Origin: CAVVXX01 sp963707975
GTDB lineage: Bacteria; Pseudomonadota; Alphaproteobacteria; Micropepsales; Micropepsaceae
Direction of reading: 5' to 3'
Length of the DNA: 64,000 nucleotides
NCBI GenBank assembly: GCA_963707975.1
Contig: OY970177.1
Span: forward strand, 2,294,001-2,358,000
In this document: positions 53,348 to 63,927 of the stretch, piece after piece
Position numbering within the stretch: the first letter of the stretch is position 1
Layout: each line of letters begins with the position of its first letter
Program-made: the position numbers and the translations under genes
Notes under the pieces: model-generated
The model's database searches: none
Told to the model about the DNA's origin: nothing
What the model saw: only the letters and a program-made list of their open reading frames with translations

Positions 53348-53554
53348 TCACCATTCCCACCCGGCCATGCGATAGATGTTCCTTAACGTGCCCATCGGAA
53401 TGTCACGCGAGCCCATGTCGATAGAAACTCGCCCCGGCTTCTTTTGGTGCATGTACTGCACATGATCGCCAGGACCTTTGCGTTTCTCATACCAGCCGTC
53501 CTTGAGAAGCATCCTCACGACCTCCTTCGGCGACTTCGTTCCTCGCGTTCCCAC
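53348..53554 (-). CDS. hicA: HicA-family mRNA interferase toxin
   Basis: 68 aa from GTG 53554. Double-stranded-RNA-binding-like fold with KEVVRMLLKDGWYEKRKGPG, catalytic His in GDHVQYMH, and PMGTLRNIYRMAGW. HicA cleaves mRNA; the gene is followed by hicB. The promoter with an overlapping palindrome is just upstream at 53575-53609. It is the last gene of the element before the tRNA, a position that could stabilise the island. Confidence 0.92.
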   Translation of the reverse strand: MGTRGTKSPKEVVRMLLKDGWYEKRKGPGDHVQYMHQKKPGRVSIDMGSRDIPMGTLRNIYRMAGWEW

Positions 53555-53574
53555 ATTCTGCCTCGGCCCTTAGC

Positions 53575-53609
53575 GTGTGTAATTCTACACACTCCTGCCC
53601 TGGCGTCAA
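53575..53609 (-). promoter_or_regulatory. hicAB promoter with overlapping operator palindrome
   Basis: On the minus strand TTGACG (53609-53604) and TAGAAT (53587-53582) are 16 bp apart, a good sigma-70 pair, 28 bp before the hicA start. A perfect inverted repeat, GTGTGTA-N4-TACACAC (53575-53592), covers the -10 box, and a second GTGTAA/GTGTGTAA cluster lies at 53617-53633. The layout suits repression by the HicB ribbon-helix-helix domain. Confidence 0.7.
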
Positions 53610-53912
53610 TCTTCATTGTGTAAGTGTGTGTAACCTCAATCTTTGCGTTGACCAAGCAGTGTTCGAAGTGTGGGTCGAAAGGTGGGTTATAAGAGGAGCG
53701 TTATGCTAAGTTGTTGTAAATATTACTATATTCATATGTTCCTGGCGGACAGGGCAGATTCGAGCCCGACGCAGTTCCCCGTACGTCGAGTTTCGAGTGC
53801 GGCGCTTTCAACCGCCAGGCCTCGATTTTGTGTCCCCAAGCGTGTCCCAAAACCACATCACTAAAATGTGGTTTCTCTACCTCATATTAAGCTACTCATT
53901 TCATTGGATTAT
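53610..53912. other. Element end between hicAB and the tRNA
   Basis: About 300 bp, AT-rich (for example 53710-53740), with a second half-palindrome near 53617-53633. The 64-codon plus-strand frame from 53670 has no support. Probably holds integrase arm-binding sites of the right attachment region, but none can be read directly. Confidence 0.35.
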
Positions 53913-53987
53913 TGGTGAGCCCGGATGGGATCGAACCATCGACCCTCTGATTAAAAGTCAGATGCTCTGCCGCTGAGCTACGGGCTC
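53913..53987 (-). tRNA. tRNA-Lys (UUU)
   Basis: 75 nt on the minus strand with encoded CCA. Acceptor stem GAGCCCG pairs with CGGGCTC; D stem GCTC/GAGC; anticodon stem TCTGA/TCAGA around CTTTTAA, anticodon TTT; T stem GATGG/CCATC around TTCGATC. All stems pair. Its 3' 47 bases (53913-53959) are the right attachment repeat of the element. Confidence 0.97.
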
Positions 53988-54016
53988 GGTCCGAGGGTGG
54001 CGCACCATAAGAATGA

Positions 54017-54044
54017 CGCCCGGTTCGGTCAAACGAACCGGGCG
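54017..54044 (-). terminator. Hairpin after the glycine-zipper gene
   Basis: Perfect 11-bp inverted repeat (CGCCCGGTTCG and CGAACCGGGCG) with loop GTCAAA, 19 bp after the stop of the minus-strand lipoprotein gene. The downstream tract on that strand is T-rich rather than a clean poly-T, so termination efficiency is uncertain. Confidence 0.55.
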
Positions 54045-54063
54045 CCAAGGGTCTGGGCTTGAA

Positions 54064-54549
54064 TTAGTTGCCGGGCGGAGGCGGCGGTGGCGGATAGCCC
54101 GGTGGCGGGCCGTAGCCGGGCCCCCTGCTGAAGCCCTGCACCTGATTGCCATGCGCCGACATGCATTGCGCATAAGCCATATCGTAACGCCGTTGCAGGC
54201 GATATTGCGCGCGGCCCGAAATGTTCGCGCCCGTGGCCGTGCCGAGCACGCCGCCTACGGCCGCGCCTGTGCCAACAGCCCTGCCGCCGCCAGCGGCAGC
54301 GCCCACTGCGGCGCCAAGCGCTGTGCCGACCACGGCCGCACCGACCGCGCGGTTGTTTGCCGCCTCGGCACCACCCGCGACCTGATTGCTCGCATAGTTC
54401 TCGCAGGCAGCCTGATCCTGCTGGAACTCCGAAAACGATTTGTTCGGGCCTGGCATCACCGGAATCTCCGGGCCCATCGGCGGCGTCACGCAACCCGCGA
54501 GCAGAACCGCCATGCCCAAGGCAACAATCGCAAAGTTTGTTTTACGCAT
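54064..54549 (-). CDS. Glycine-zipper outer-membrane-type lipoprotein
   Basis: 161 aa from ATG 54549 after GGAGCG. Lipobox LAGC near residue 20. The centre is a glycine zipper (NNRAVGAAVVGTALGAAVGA; VGTGAAVGGVLGTATG), then QRRYDMAYAQCMSAHGNQV and a Pro/Gly-rich tail. Such proteins sit in the outer membrane and the YDxAY-x-QCM motif is common in alphaproteobacteria. First chromosomal gene after the tRNA. Confidence 0.8.
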   Translation of the reverse strand: MRKTNFAIVALGMAVLLAGCVTPPMGPEIPVMPGPNKSFSEFQQDQAACENYASNQVAGGAEAANNRAVGAAVVGTALGAAVGAAAGGGRAVGTGAAVGGVLGTATGANISGRAQYRLQRRYDMAYAQCMSAHGNQVQGFSRGPGYGPPPGYPPPPPPPGN

Positions 54550-54564
54550 ACACACGCTCCTCAA

Positions 54565-55347
54565 TTAATTGGGGCCATCATCGCCGTCGCCGTCATCGCC
54601 ATTTTCATCTTCATAGCCACCCTGGTTGTCATATCCAGGTCCCGGCGGCGTGGGCGCAACCGGCTGCCATTCTTCGTTGCACTGCTGGACATAGGGATAA
54701 TAGCCCCTCGGATTATCGCACCAGTACCAGTAATAGTCCGAACCATAGCCGCCGCCATTATCATAATCGTCGGAGTCATAATAATAGTCGGGGCCGACAT
54801 AAGTCGGATAGGGATAAATGGGCTCCGGATAGAAGAACCAGAAATTATCGGCGAACCACCACCAGCCGAGATGTCCGTTGTGCCAGGAGTGGCGCCACTG
54901 ACCATGCTGCCACAAATCGCGCTCGCGATCCGAGAAGTGCGCGAAATCATGGCCATGGAAGCTGCCGCGGAAATTGCCGGAAGAGCCGCCGTGGAAGTTG
55001 CGCGCGGTGCCGCCACTAAAGTTGCGGGATGGGCCACCGCCGAATGAATGAGATGGACCACCGAACTGACGATTGAAGCCGCGGTTCATCTGTGGCGCGC
55101 CGGGTCCCCGGAATGAGCGTGACGTACCGTGAAAGCCGGGCGGCGGACCACGGAACTGGAAGGAGGGCAATGAGCCGTGAAAACCACGCGGCGGCCCACC
55201 GTGAAGGCCCGACGGCGCACTGCTATGCGACGAATGACTTCCGCCGCTGCTCTGCGACCAGTGAGACGCGAGCCCGGATGATACCGGCGCGAGCGCGAAC
55301 CCGGCAAGCATTGCGGCGCCAAATCCAACTCTGGCAAAAAGATTCAT
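54565..55347 (-). CDS. Secreted Gly/His/Tyr-rich protein
   Basis: 260 aa with signal peptide (GFGAAMLAGFALAPVSSGLA). Low-complexity Gly/His/Phe/Ser region (residues about 30-135), then DRERDLWQHGQWRHSWHNG, LGWWWFADNFWFFYPEPIYP, and YYWYWCDNPRGYYPYVQQCN before an acidic Gly/Asp tail. The WCDNP-GYYPYVQQC motif marks a family of secreted proteins of unknown role in proteobacteria. Just after the signal peptide there are two His-Ser-Ser triads. Upstream of the glycine-zipper gene on the same strand, 15 bp apart. Confidence 0.78.
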   Translation of the reverse strand: MNLFARVGFGAAMLAGFALAPVSSGLASHWSQSSGGSHSSHSSAPSGLHGGPPRGFHGSLPSFQFRGPPPGFHGTSRSFRGPGAPQMNRGFNRQFGGPSHSFGGGPSRNFSGGTARNFHGGSSGNFRGSFHGHDFAHFSDRERDLWQHGQWRHSWHNGHLGWWWFADNFWFFYPEPIYPYPTYVGPDYYYDSDDYDNGGGYGSDYYWYWCDNPRGYYPYVQQCNEEWQPVAPTPPGPGYDNQGGYEDENGDDGDGDDGPN

Positions 55348-55565
55348 GTAAGAAAATCCTCCTTGATGAGCCCTCTTCAGCCGTCAAGATCATCTTACCT
55401 TCTGGCTGAACCGGGGATGAACGACGTTACCGTCCAAAAAAGCCCGAAATCCTGCCCCTGCGGGACCTGGAGTTCGATCATGAATATGGGGTTTAAGCGT
55501 GGGGGTTCAATACGGCCAGCAGCCCAGCGATCCGCCGGAGCGGCGTCGCCGGTGAGCTGTAATTG

Positions 55566-55847
55566 TCAGTTCTGACCGCCTTGGCCCTGACTGCCGCCCT
55601 GATCGTGATGCCAGTGTGCGGAAGCCGAAGTCAGCGCCGCTTTGCAGTCGTCGGACAATTGATCCTTGTTGCCTTGCAGGCACTGGTGGCGATCTTCGCG
55701 GCTTTGCGCGCTGGGACAGAAATTCTGGAAATCGGCGGCGCAAGCCTGGTGTATCTGGCCACCGCCTGCCGGCTGATTCTGTGCCAGGGATGGCGCGGAC
55801 AGCGCAAAGAGGAAGGCGGCGGAGAGAACGAATTTCGAGGGTTTCAT
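55566..55847 (-). CDS. Small secreted Cys-rich protein
   Basis: 93 aa from ATG 55847 (MKPSKFVLSAAFLFALSAPS then LAQNQ). The mature part holds four cysteines: HQACAADFQNFCPSAQSRED, RHQCLQGNKDQLSDDCKAAL, resembling the cysteine-rich GLG1-like repeat found in small bacterial secreted proteins, with a His/Gln/Gly-rich end. The longer frame to 55982 has no signal peptide at its start. Function unknown. Confidence 0.75.
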   Translation of the reverse strand: MKPSKFVLSAAFLFALSAPSLAQNQPAGGGQIHQACAADFQNFCPSAQSREDRHQCLQGNKDQLSDDCKAALTSASAHWHHDQGGSQGQGGQN

Positions 55848-55981
55848 GGTCGGAAGATTCCTTGCTATTGCCTCGTCCAGCTTCGCACATAACACAAAGC
55901 TCAACACGAGGTATCCGATAATTCGGACGGGTTTGTCGCAATGTTTGCCGGTTTGGCAGATTAAAAAATATAGCGACAACA

Positions 55982-57109
55982 TTAAGCTGCTGAGGCCTCT
56001 TCCTCGCTATAAGCCGAGGCGAATTCCTGCGTGAAAGCCTGCAGCTTTTTTTGCTCGATTGCCTTGCGCAGGCGCGCCATCAAATCCTGGAAGAAGGTCA
56101 GGTTATGCGCTGTCAGCAGCATGGACGCGATGATTTCGCCAGCCTTCACCACGTGATGCAGATAAGCGCGCGAATAAGAACGGCATGCCGGGCAGCGGCA
56201 GCGTGCGTCGAGCGGCGCGGCATCGTCGGCAAAGCGCGCATTGCGCAAATTAAGCGCGCCTTCCCAGGTGAAGGCCTGGCCATTGCGGCCTGAGCGCGTG
56301 GGCAGAACGCAATCGAACATGTCGATTCCGCGCGCGACCGCACCCACCAGATCGTCAGGCTTGCCGACGCCCATCAGGTAATTTGGGCGATCTTCCGGCA
56401 AATGCGGCAGAGTGGCCTCTAGCGTATCAAACATGGCGTTCTGTCCTTCGCCAACCGCTAGGCCGCCCACCGCATACCCGTCGAACCCTATTGCCAGAAG
56501 TTCTTGTACCGATTGTTCACGCAATTTCGGAAAGACGCCGCCCTGCACGATGCCAAAACAGGCGCGCCCCGCCTGTCGCCCGTAAGCAGCTTTCGACCGT
56601 TTTGCCCAGCGCATCGATAGGGCCAAAGATTTCTCGATTTCGGATTCAGTTGCCGGAAAACCTGCGCATTCGTCTAGCACCATATGGATGTCGGAACCAA
56701 GCAGCCGCTGGATTTCCATTGCCCGTTCGGGGCTCAGGAAATATTCTGCGCCATCGAGGTGCGACTGGAAGGTGACGCCTTCTTCGCTGAGCCTGCGCAA
56801 TTTCGCCAGCGACATCACCTGATAGCCGCCAGAATCGGTGAGGATGGGCTTCTGCCAATTCATGAAGCGGTGCAGCCCGCCCAACTTTGATACGCGCTCG
56901 GCGCCAGGGCGCAGCATAAGATGATAGGTGTTGGCGAGCACGATCTCGGCGCCGGTTGACGCGACCTGCTCCGGCAGCATGGCTTTGACGGTTGCGGCCG
57001 TGCCCACCGGCATGAAGGCAGGCGTATGGATCGCGCCGCGCGGCGTGTGAATGACGCCCACTCGCGCCGCGCCGTCGCTTGCCGAAATTTCGAAACGGAA
57101 TTCCGTCAT
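55982..57109 (-). CDS. tgt: Queuine tRNA-ribosyltransferase
   Basis: Exchanges guanine-34 for the queuosine precursor in GUN-anticodon tRNAs. 375 aa; ATG 57109 overlaps the queA stop (ATGA). PVGTAATVKAMLPEQV, DSGGYQVMSLAKLRRLSEEG (base-binding and catalytic region), FGIVQGGVFPKLREQS, GIDMFDCVLPTRSGRNGQAF (nucleophilic Asp), and the zinc site CRCPACRSYSRAYLHH are present. Confidence 0.96.
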   Translation of the reverse strand: MTEFRFEISASDGAARVGVIHTPRGAIHTPAFMPVGTAATVKAMLPEQVASTGAEIVLANTYHLMLRPGAERVSKLGGLHRFMNWQKPILTDSGGYQVMSLAKLRRLSEEGVTFQSHLDGAEYFLSPERAMEIQRLLGSDIHMVLDECAGFPATESEIEKSLALSMRWAKRSKAAYGRQAGRACFGIVQGGVFPKLREQSVQELLAIGFDGYAVGGLAVGEGQNAMFDTLEATLPHLPEDRPNYLMGVGKPDDLVGAVARGIDMFDCVLPTRSGRNGQAFTWEGALNLRNARFADDAAPLDARCRCPACRSYSRAYLHHVVKAGEIIASMLLTAHNLTFFQDLMARLRKAIEQKKLQAFTQEFASAYSEEEASAA

Positions 57110-58167
57110 GGCTTGGGCCTAAACAGCAGACAGGCGTCGCCATAGGAATAGAAACGATAGCCTTGCGCAATCGCTTCCCGATAGGCGGCTTTCATGACCT
57201 CGATGCCGCTAAAAGCGCAAACCAGCATGAACAGGGTCGAACGCGGTAGGTGGAAATTGGTCAGCAGCACATCGACTGTTTTGAAACGATACCCTGGCGT
57301 GATGAAAAGGCTCGTCTCGCTGGAGAAGGCGTGCAGATTACCCTGCGCATCTGCCGCTGTTTCCAGCGTGCGGAGCGAAGTTGTGCCAGCCGCAACAATT
57401 CGCCCGCCAAGTGCGCGCGTTTGGTTGAGCGCGTCCGCGGTCTCGCGCGAGAGTGTTGCCCATTCGGCGTGCATAATGTGACCGGATGTGTCATCCGCCG
57501 TGACGGGCAGAAATGTTCCGGCACCCACATTCAGCGTCACGTTTTGGCGCGCGATGCCCTTCGCTGCGAGGCGCGCGAATAATTCATCCGTGAAATGCAA
57601 GCCCGCAGTCGGCGCCGCAACCGAGCCTGCGTGGGCAGCGAAGATCGTCTGGTAATCCTTGCTGTCCCGTTCGTCGGGCGCGCGACGGCTGGCGATATAG
57701 GGCGGCAACGGCATGGCGCCTTTGCTTGCGATCGCGGTATCGAGCGCTGCGCCTGCAATTTCGAAGCGGAGTTCCACTTCGCCGCCTTCGCCACGCGCCA
57801 TGACGGTAGCTTCAAGGTCATTGGCTAGCATCAGGCGGTCTTCCGGCTTTAACCGTTTTGCGGGACGGGCGAAAGCCTGGAAACGGTCGAGCGTCAGGCG
57901 CTTGTGCAAAGTGATCTCGATATTTGCGCCTGCGCCTGTCTCGTCGCGGGCCAAACGGTGCGCGTGAAAGCGTGCAGGAATCACCTTGGTGTCGTTCACC
58001 ACCAACGCATCGCCCGCGCGCAGCAGTTCGGGCAGATCGCGCACGCTGCGATGCTCGCGGCTGCCGTCTTCACGCACCACCAAAAGCTGCGCGTCATCGC
58101 GCGAGGTGGCGGGCCTGAGCGCGATGCGCTCTTCCGGCAAGTCATAATCGAAAAGATCGACGCGCAT
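57106..58167 (-). CDS. queA: S-adenosylmethionine:tRNA ribosyltransferase-isomerase
   Basis: Adds the epoxycyclopentane unit during queuosine synthesis. 353 aa. MRVDLFDYDLPEERIALRPA start, DALVVNDTKVIPARFHAHR, SVAAPTAGLHFTDELFARL, TLNVGAGTFLPV, and NFHLPRSTLFMLVCAFSG are family hallmarks. Coupled to tgt downstream; both act in one pathway. Confidence 0.96.
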   Translation of the reverse strand: MRVDLFDYDLPEERIALRPATSRDDAQLLVVREDGSREHRSVRDLPELLRAGDALVVNDTKVIPARFHAHRLARDETGAGANIEITLHKRLTLDRFQAFARPAKRLKPEDRLMLANDLEATVMARGEGGEVELRFEIAGAALDTAIASKGAMPLPPYIASRRAPDERDSKDYQTIFAAHAGSVAAPTAGLHFTDELFARLAAKGIARQNVTLNVGAGTFLPVTADDTSGHIMHAEWATLSRETADALNQTRALGGRIVAAGTTSLRTLETAADAQGNLHAFSSETSLFITPGYRFKTVDVLLTNFHLPRSTLFMLVCAFSGIEVMKAAYREAIAQGYRFYSYGDACLLFRPKP

Positions 58168-58184
58168 GCCGCGAAGGTAATGCG

Positions 58185-59313
58185 TTACGCAACGCTTTTC
58201 AGTACCGCGCCCACGATGCGGTCCTGCGTGGGCTCGTCGAGATCGGCATGCATCGGCAGGCTGACTACGTGATTGGCGAGGCTTTCGCTCACCGGCACAG
58301 GCGCGCTGGGATAATGCGCGTAGGCTTTCTGGCGGTTGAGCGGGATAGGATAATAGACGGCGGTCGGGATGCCTTCGGCTTTCAGGTCAGCCTGCAGCTT
58401 GGCGCGATTTTCGACCTGGATGGTGTATTGCGCCCATGTCGATTGCGCGCCGGCGATTACATGCGGCACGCGAATGCGGTTGCTCTTGCCCAGAAGCGCA
58501 TTGTAGCGACGCGCAATGCGTTCGCGCATGCCGATTTCATGTGGGAAAACTTTCAGCTTCTCGATCAGGATGGCGGCCTGAATGGTGTCAAGCCGCGAGT
58601 TCACGCCGATGCGCACATTTTCGTATTTGTCCGTGCCCTGGCCGTGCATGCGAATGGAGCGCAACGCTTCGGCGAGCCCCACATCATTGGTGAAACTGCA
58701 ACCGCCATCGCCGTAACAGCCGAGCGGTTTTGCTGGGAAGAAGCTAGTGCCTGCCGCATCGCCGGTGTTGGTGGTGTGCCGGCCATTTAGCGTGGCGCCA
58801 AAAGCTTGCGCCGTGTCGACAAGCATCAGCAGTTTCTCGCGGGCGGCAATTGGCTCCAGCTTCGCGTAATCGGCGGGCTGACCGAAGAGATCGACCGGCA
58901 TGACGGCGCGCGCGCGCAATTTGCCTTCGCGTTTCACCATGGCAATGCCTGATTCCAGACTGGCCGGATCCATGTTGAACGTGTCGTGCAGCACATCGAC
59001 AAACACAGGCGCCGCACCCGCAAGCGCCACCACTTCGGCGGACGCGGCAAAGGTGAAAGCGGGCACGAACACCGCATCGCCCGGCCCGATATCCCACGCC
59101 TTCAAAATGATGAGCAGCGCGTCGGTGCCGTTGGCGCAGGCAATGGCGTGCTTCACACCGGCGAAGGCGGCGAGTTGTTCTTCGAAGGCTTGCACCTGCG
59201 GACCCAAGATCCACTGGCCGCTTTCGACCGCGGCCTGAATGGCGCGGTTCATGCGATGCGCCGATGCGGCGGCGTTGCGCCTGAAGGTCAATGAAGGGTA
59301 TGGGCGTGGGCAT
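58185..59313 (-). pseudogene. DegT/DnrJ/EryC1 sugar aminotransferase, WbpE-like, with N-terminal frameshift
   Basis: PLP-dependent transfer of an amino group to a keto-sugar nucleotide. The start, MPTPIPFIDLQAQRR, is in one frame from ATG 59313; from about 59270 the protein continues in another frame (HRMNRAIQAAVESGQWILGP, ACANGTDALLIILKAWDIGP). PLP-binding Lys lies in TSFFPAKPLGCYGDGG, closest to WbpE/WlbE-type UDP-3-keto-glucuronate aminotransferases. One indel separates the parts; otherwise length (about 375 aa) is normal. It marks the left edge of a run of indels extending to 62.7 kb. Confidence 0.82.
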
Positions 59314-59377
59314 GGCTTTTGGTTAGAGGGGCGCACGAGGCACGGCAAGTCACGCGATGTGACTATTCGTGTCTGCG

Positions 59378-59847
59378 TTAACCCACAGCACGCATCTTGA
59401 CGATGCGGTCGGGCTCGCCCGAGATGGCGCCTTGCTGTGGTCGCCTTTCTTGATGGCGTCGACGTGCTCCATGCCCGATCGATCACTTTGCCCCAGACCG
59501 AATATTGGCGGTCGAGCCAGGGCGCATCGTCGAAGCAGATGAAGAACTGGCTGTTGGCGCTGTTGGGATTGCTGCGTGCGCGCCAGCCGCAGCCGTGCCG
59601 CGCATATGCTTTTCGTTCGAGAATTCCGCCTTGAGATCGGGCAGATCGGAGCCGCCGGTGCCGGTGCCGGTGGGATCGCCCGTCTGCGCCATGAAGCCCG
59701 GGATGACGCGATGGAAGACGACGCCGTCATAGAAGCCTTGCGTCGGCGAGCTCTTGATGCGCTGCGACATGATTGGGCGCGAGATCGGGCCTGAGCTCGA
59801 TCACGACCGGGCCGGATTTCAGTTCGAGATGAAGCGTATTCGGGCAT
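59378..59847 (-). pseudogene. Peptidyl-prolyl cis-trans isomerase (cyclophilin), several frameshifts
   Basis: Catalyses proline isomerisation. The reading frame breaks several times, but the parts together are a whole cyclophilin: HLELKSGPVVIELRPDLAPN (after dropping one C near 59842), FYDGVVFHRVIPGFMAQTGD, PTGTGTGGSDLPDLKAEFSN, QFFI-type region in a third frame (about 59550), GMEHVDAIKKGDHSK, and SGEPDRIVKMRAVG ending at TAA 59378-59380. No signal peptide visible, so a cytoplasmic PpiB-like enzyme. Position next to coaD and gyrA is the usual alphaproteobacterial one. Confidence 0.75.
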
Positions 59848-60369
59848 TCTGATTTTGCCTTTCCTGCAGCGTTTTATCAGCAGCGCCGGCCACGTGAGGT
59901 GTGGTGAAGGCGGTCACGTCGCCGCCCAGCATCGCGATTTCCTTGACCAGCCGCGAGGCAATGGCCTGGTGGCGCGGATCGGCCATCAGAAAGACGGTTT
60001 CGATTTCGGTGTTGAGGCGCTGGTTCATCGCCGACCATCTGGAATTCATATTCGAAATCGGAAACGGCGCGCAGGCCCCGCACGATGATGCCGGCGCCGA
60101 CCTTTTCGGCGCAAATTGGACCAGCAGTGCATGTCGAAGGCTTCCACCTCGATGGTGGCGCGGCCTGTCGCCCGCCAGAGGCGCCGCTTCATGGCGCAAC
60201 ATCTCCACGCGCTCGGCCAGCGTGAACAATCGGCGCCTTGGCCGGGCATTGGTGGCGACGCCGATCACCAGATGGTCGACCAGCTTCACCGCGCGCTTGA
60301 TGATGTCGAGATGGCCGAGCGTGACCGGATCGAAGGTGCCGGGATAAAGCCCGATGCGCTGCTTGGCCG

Positions 60370-60373
<4 letters not shown>
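59819..60373 (-). pseudogene. coaD: Phosphopantetheine adenylyltransferase, several indels
   Basis: Penultimate step of coenzyme A synthesis. From GTG 60373 (overlapping the gyrA stop as GTGA): RIGLYPGTFDPVTLGHLDII (T-x-GH nucleotidyltransferase motif), VDHLVIGVATNA, FTLAERVEMLRHEAAPL. The middle is scrambled by indels near 60230-60250, 60175, 60130, 60110 and 60035, though IEVEAFDMH and GLRAVSDFEYEF are found in other frames. The end MNQRLNTEIETVFLMADPRH and QAIASRLVKEIAMLGGDVTA is again in frame. The natural stop is probably a TGA near 59877, not the one at 59819. Confidence 0.8.
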
Positions 60374-63130
<2,757 letters not shown>

Positions 63131-63160
63131 ATTTTACCTGTCCGATAAGGCCCAAAAGGC

Positions 63161-63190
63161 CACGCAAAAATGGCCCCTTCGGGCCCATTT
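63161..63190 (-). terminator. Probable terminator between the protease gene and gyrA
   Basis: On the minus strand AAATGG and CCATTT arms plus an inner CCC/GGG, with one mismatch and loop GAA (63168-63190), followed by TTTTTG. It lies after the protease stop and about 35 bp before the gyrA start. Confidence 0.5.
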
Positions 63191-63242
63191 CCGCAGTGCG
63201 AAAACCCTAGCATTTTCCTAGCCGATTCGGCGAGCCCCGGCT

Positions 63243-63908
63243 TCAGGATTTAGGCCCTTCCGGACCCAATAAATGGTGCTTTTCCGTGAGCACCAAATCG
63301 ATCGGGTAGGCAAACATGCGCCGGCCCGCTTTGACACCCTCGCCCTCGCGGAAACCGAAGGTGATGCCTAGGAGCGCGCCGGTGTCCGCATCCACCAGCG
63401 GCCCGCCGGAAAAGCCCGGCCCCGCTTCGGCATCATAGGTGATGGCTGTCTGCTCGGCGCAAGTAGGGCAGATGGGCGCAACGTGAATGCCGGTGGCGAG
63501 CACGGTGCCAAAGGCCTCGCGCAGGTCCTGATGGCTGCCCTGGCCATAGGCGATGATCGTCTCGCCGGGATGAGCCACTGCAGTTGGGGCAACCACATCA
63601 CGGTCGGTGCGGAAAAAGATCATATCGTAATCGCGCGACGCTGCGAGCAGATCGCCCGGTGCAATCAGATTGAGATTGTGGGCATTCGTCACCGCCACAT
63701 GAGGCGCCACCACGACGGCCGCGCCCCAATGCTGGAACACCAGCAGATGGGGCGAATCGAGCGGCATGTAAGCCTCATTCAGCGCCGCCGATTTAAGCCC
63801 CGCCGAAGGCTGGCCATAAGAAACATCGCCGAAAACAGAGCAGCCCGCGAGCGAAAAAGAAACCGCGCAGGCAAGCGCCAGAGCACAAGAACGCAACAGC
63901 AAAGCCAT
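63243..63908 (-). CDS. Lipoprotein trypsin-like serine protease
   Basis: 221 aa. Lipobox LAGC with Cys23, so probably membrane-anchored in the periplasm. Chymotrypsin-fold triad visible: His77 in VAVTNAHNLNL, Asp95 in RDYDMIFFRTD, Ser167 in GPGFSGGPLVDADTG. Two cysteines (PICPTCAE) near 146-149 may form a disulfide or bind metal. No PDZ domain, unlike DegP/HtrA. Probably monocistronic between gyrA and ssb. Substrate unknown. Confidence 0.85.
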   Translation of the reverse strand: MALLLRSCALALACAVSFSLAGCSVFGDVSYGQPSAGLKSAALNEAYMPLDSPHLLVFQHWGAAVVVAPHVAVTNAHNLNLIAPGDLLAASRDYDMIFFRTDRDVVAPTAVAHPGETIIAYGQGSHQDLREAFGTVLATGIHVAPICPTCAEQTAITYDAEAGPGFSGGPLVDADTGALLGITFGFREGEGVKAGRRMFAYPIDLVLTEKHHLLGPEGPKS

Positions 63909-63927
63909 TATTGATCCCGCTGGCCGC

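Larger units (their letters stand above)
33187..53959. mobile_element. Integrated element in tRNA-Lys (about 20.7 kb)
   Basis: Bounded by a 47-bp perfect direct repeat that is the 3' part of tRNA-Lys. The left copy (33187-33233) is a fragment; the right copy belongs to the intact tRNA. A tyrosine integrase starts about 180 bp inside the left copy. The left third (33.4-39.1 kb) is GC-rich with short overlapping genes; the right two thirds are AT-richer, with more spaced genes, unlike the chromosomal flanks. Contents: satellite-like replication/packaging module, His-Xaa-Ser RiPP-like operon, and a minus-strand defence block with HicAB next to the tRNA. No conjugation or structural phage genes seen. 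Confidence 0.92.

Noticed and set aside
53750..53790. tRNA T-arm-like motif (GATTCGAGCCCGAC)
   Set aside because: No acceptor, D or anticodon stems can be paired around it, and it does not match the attachment repeat.
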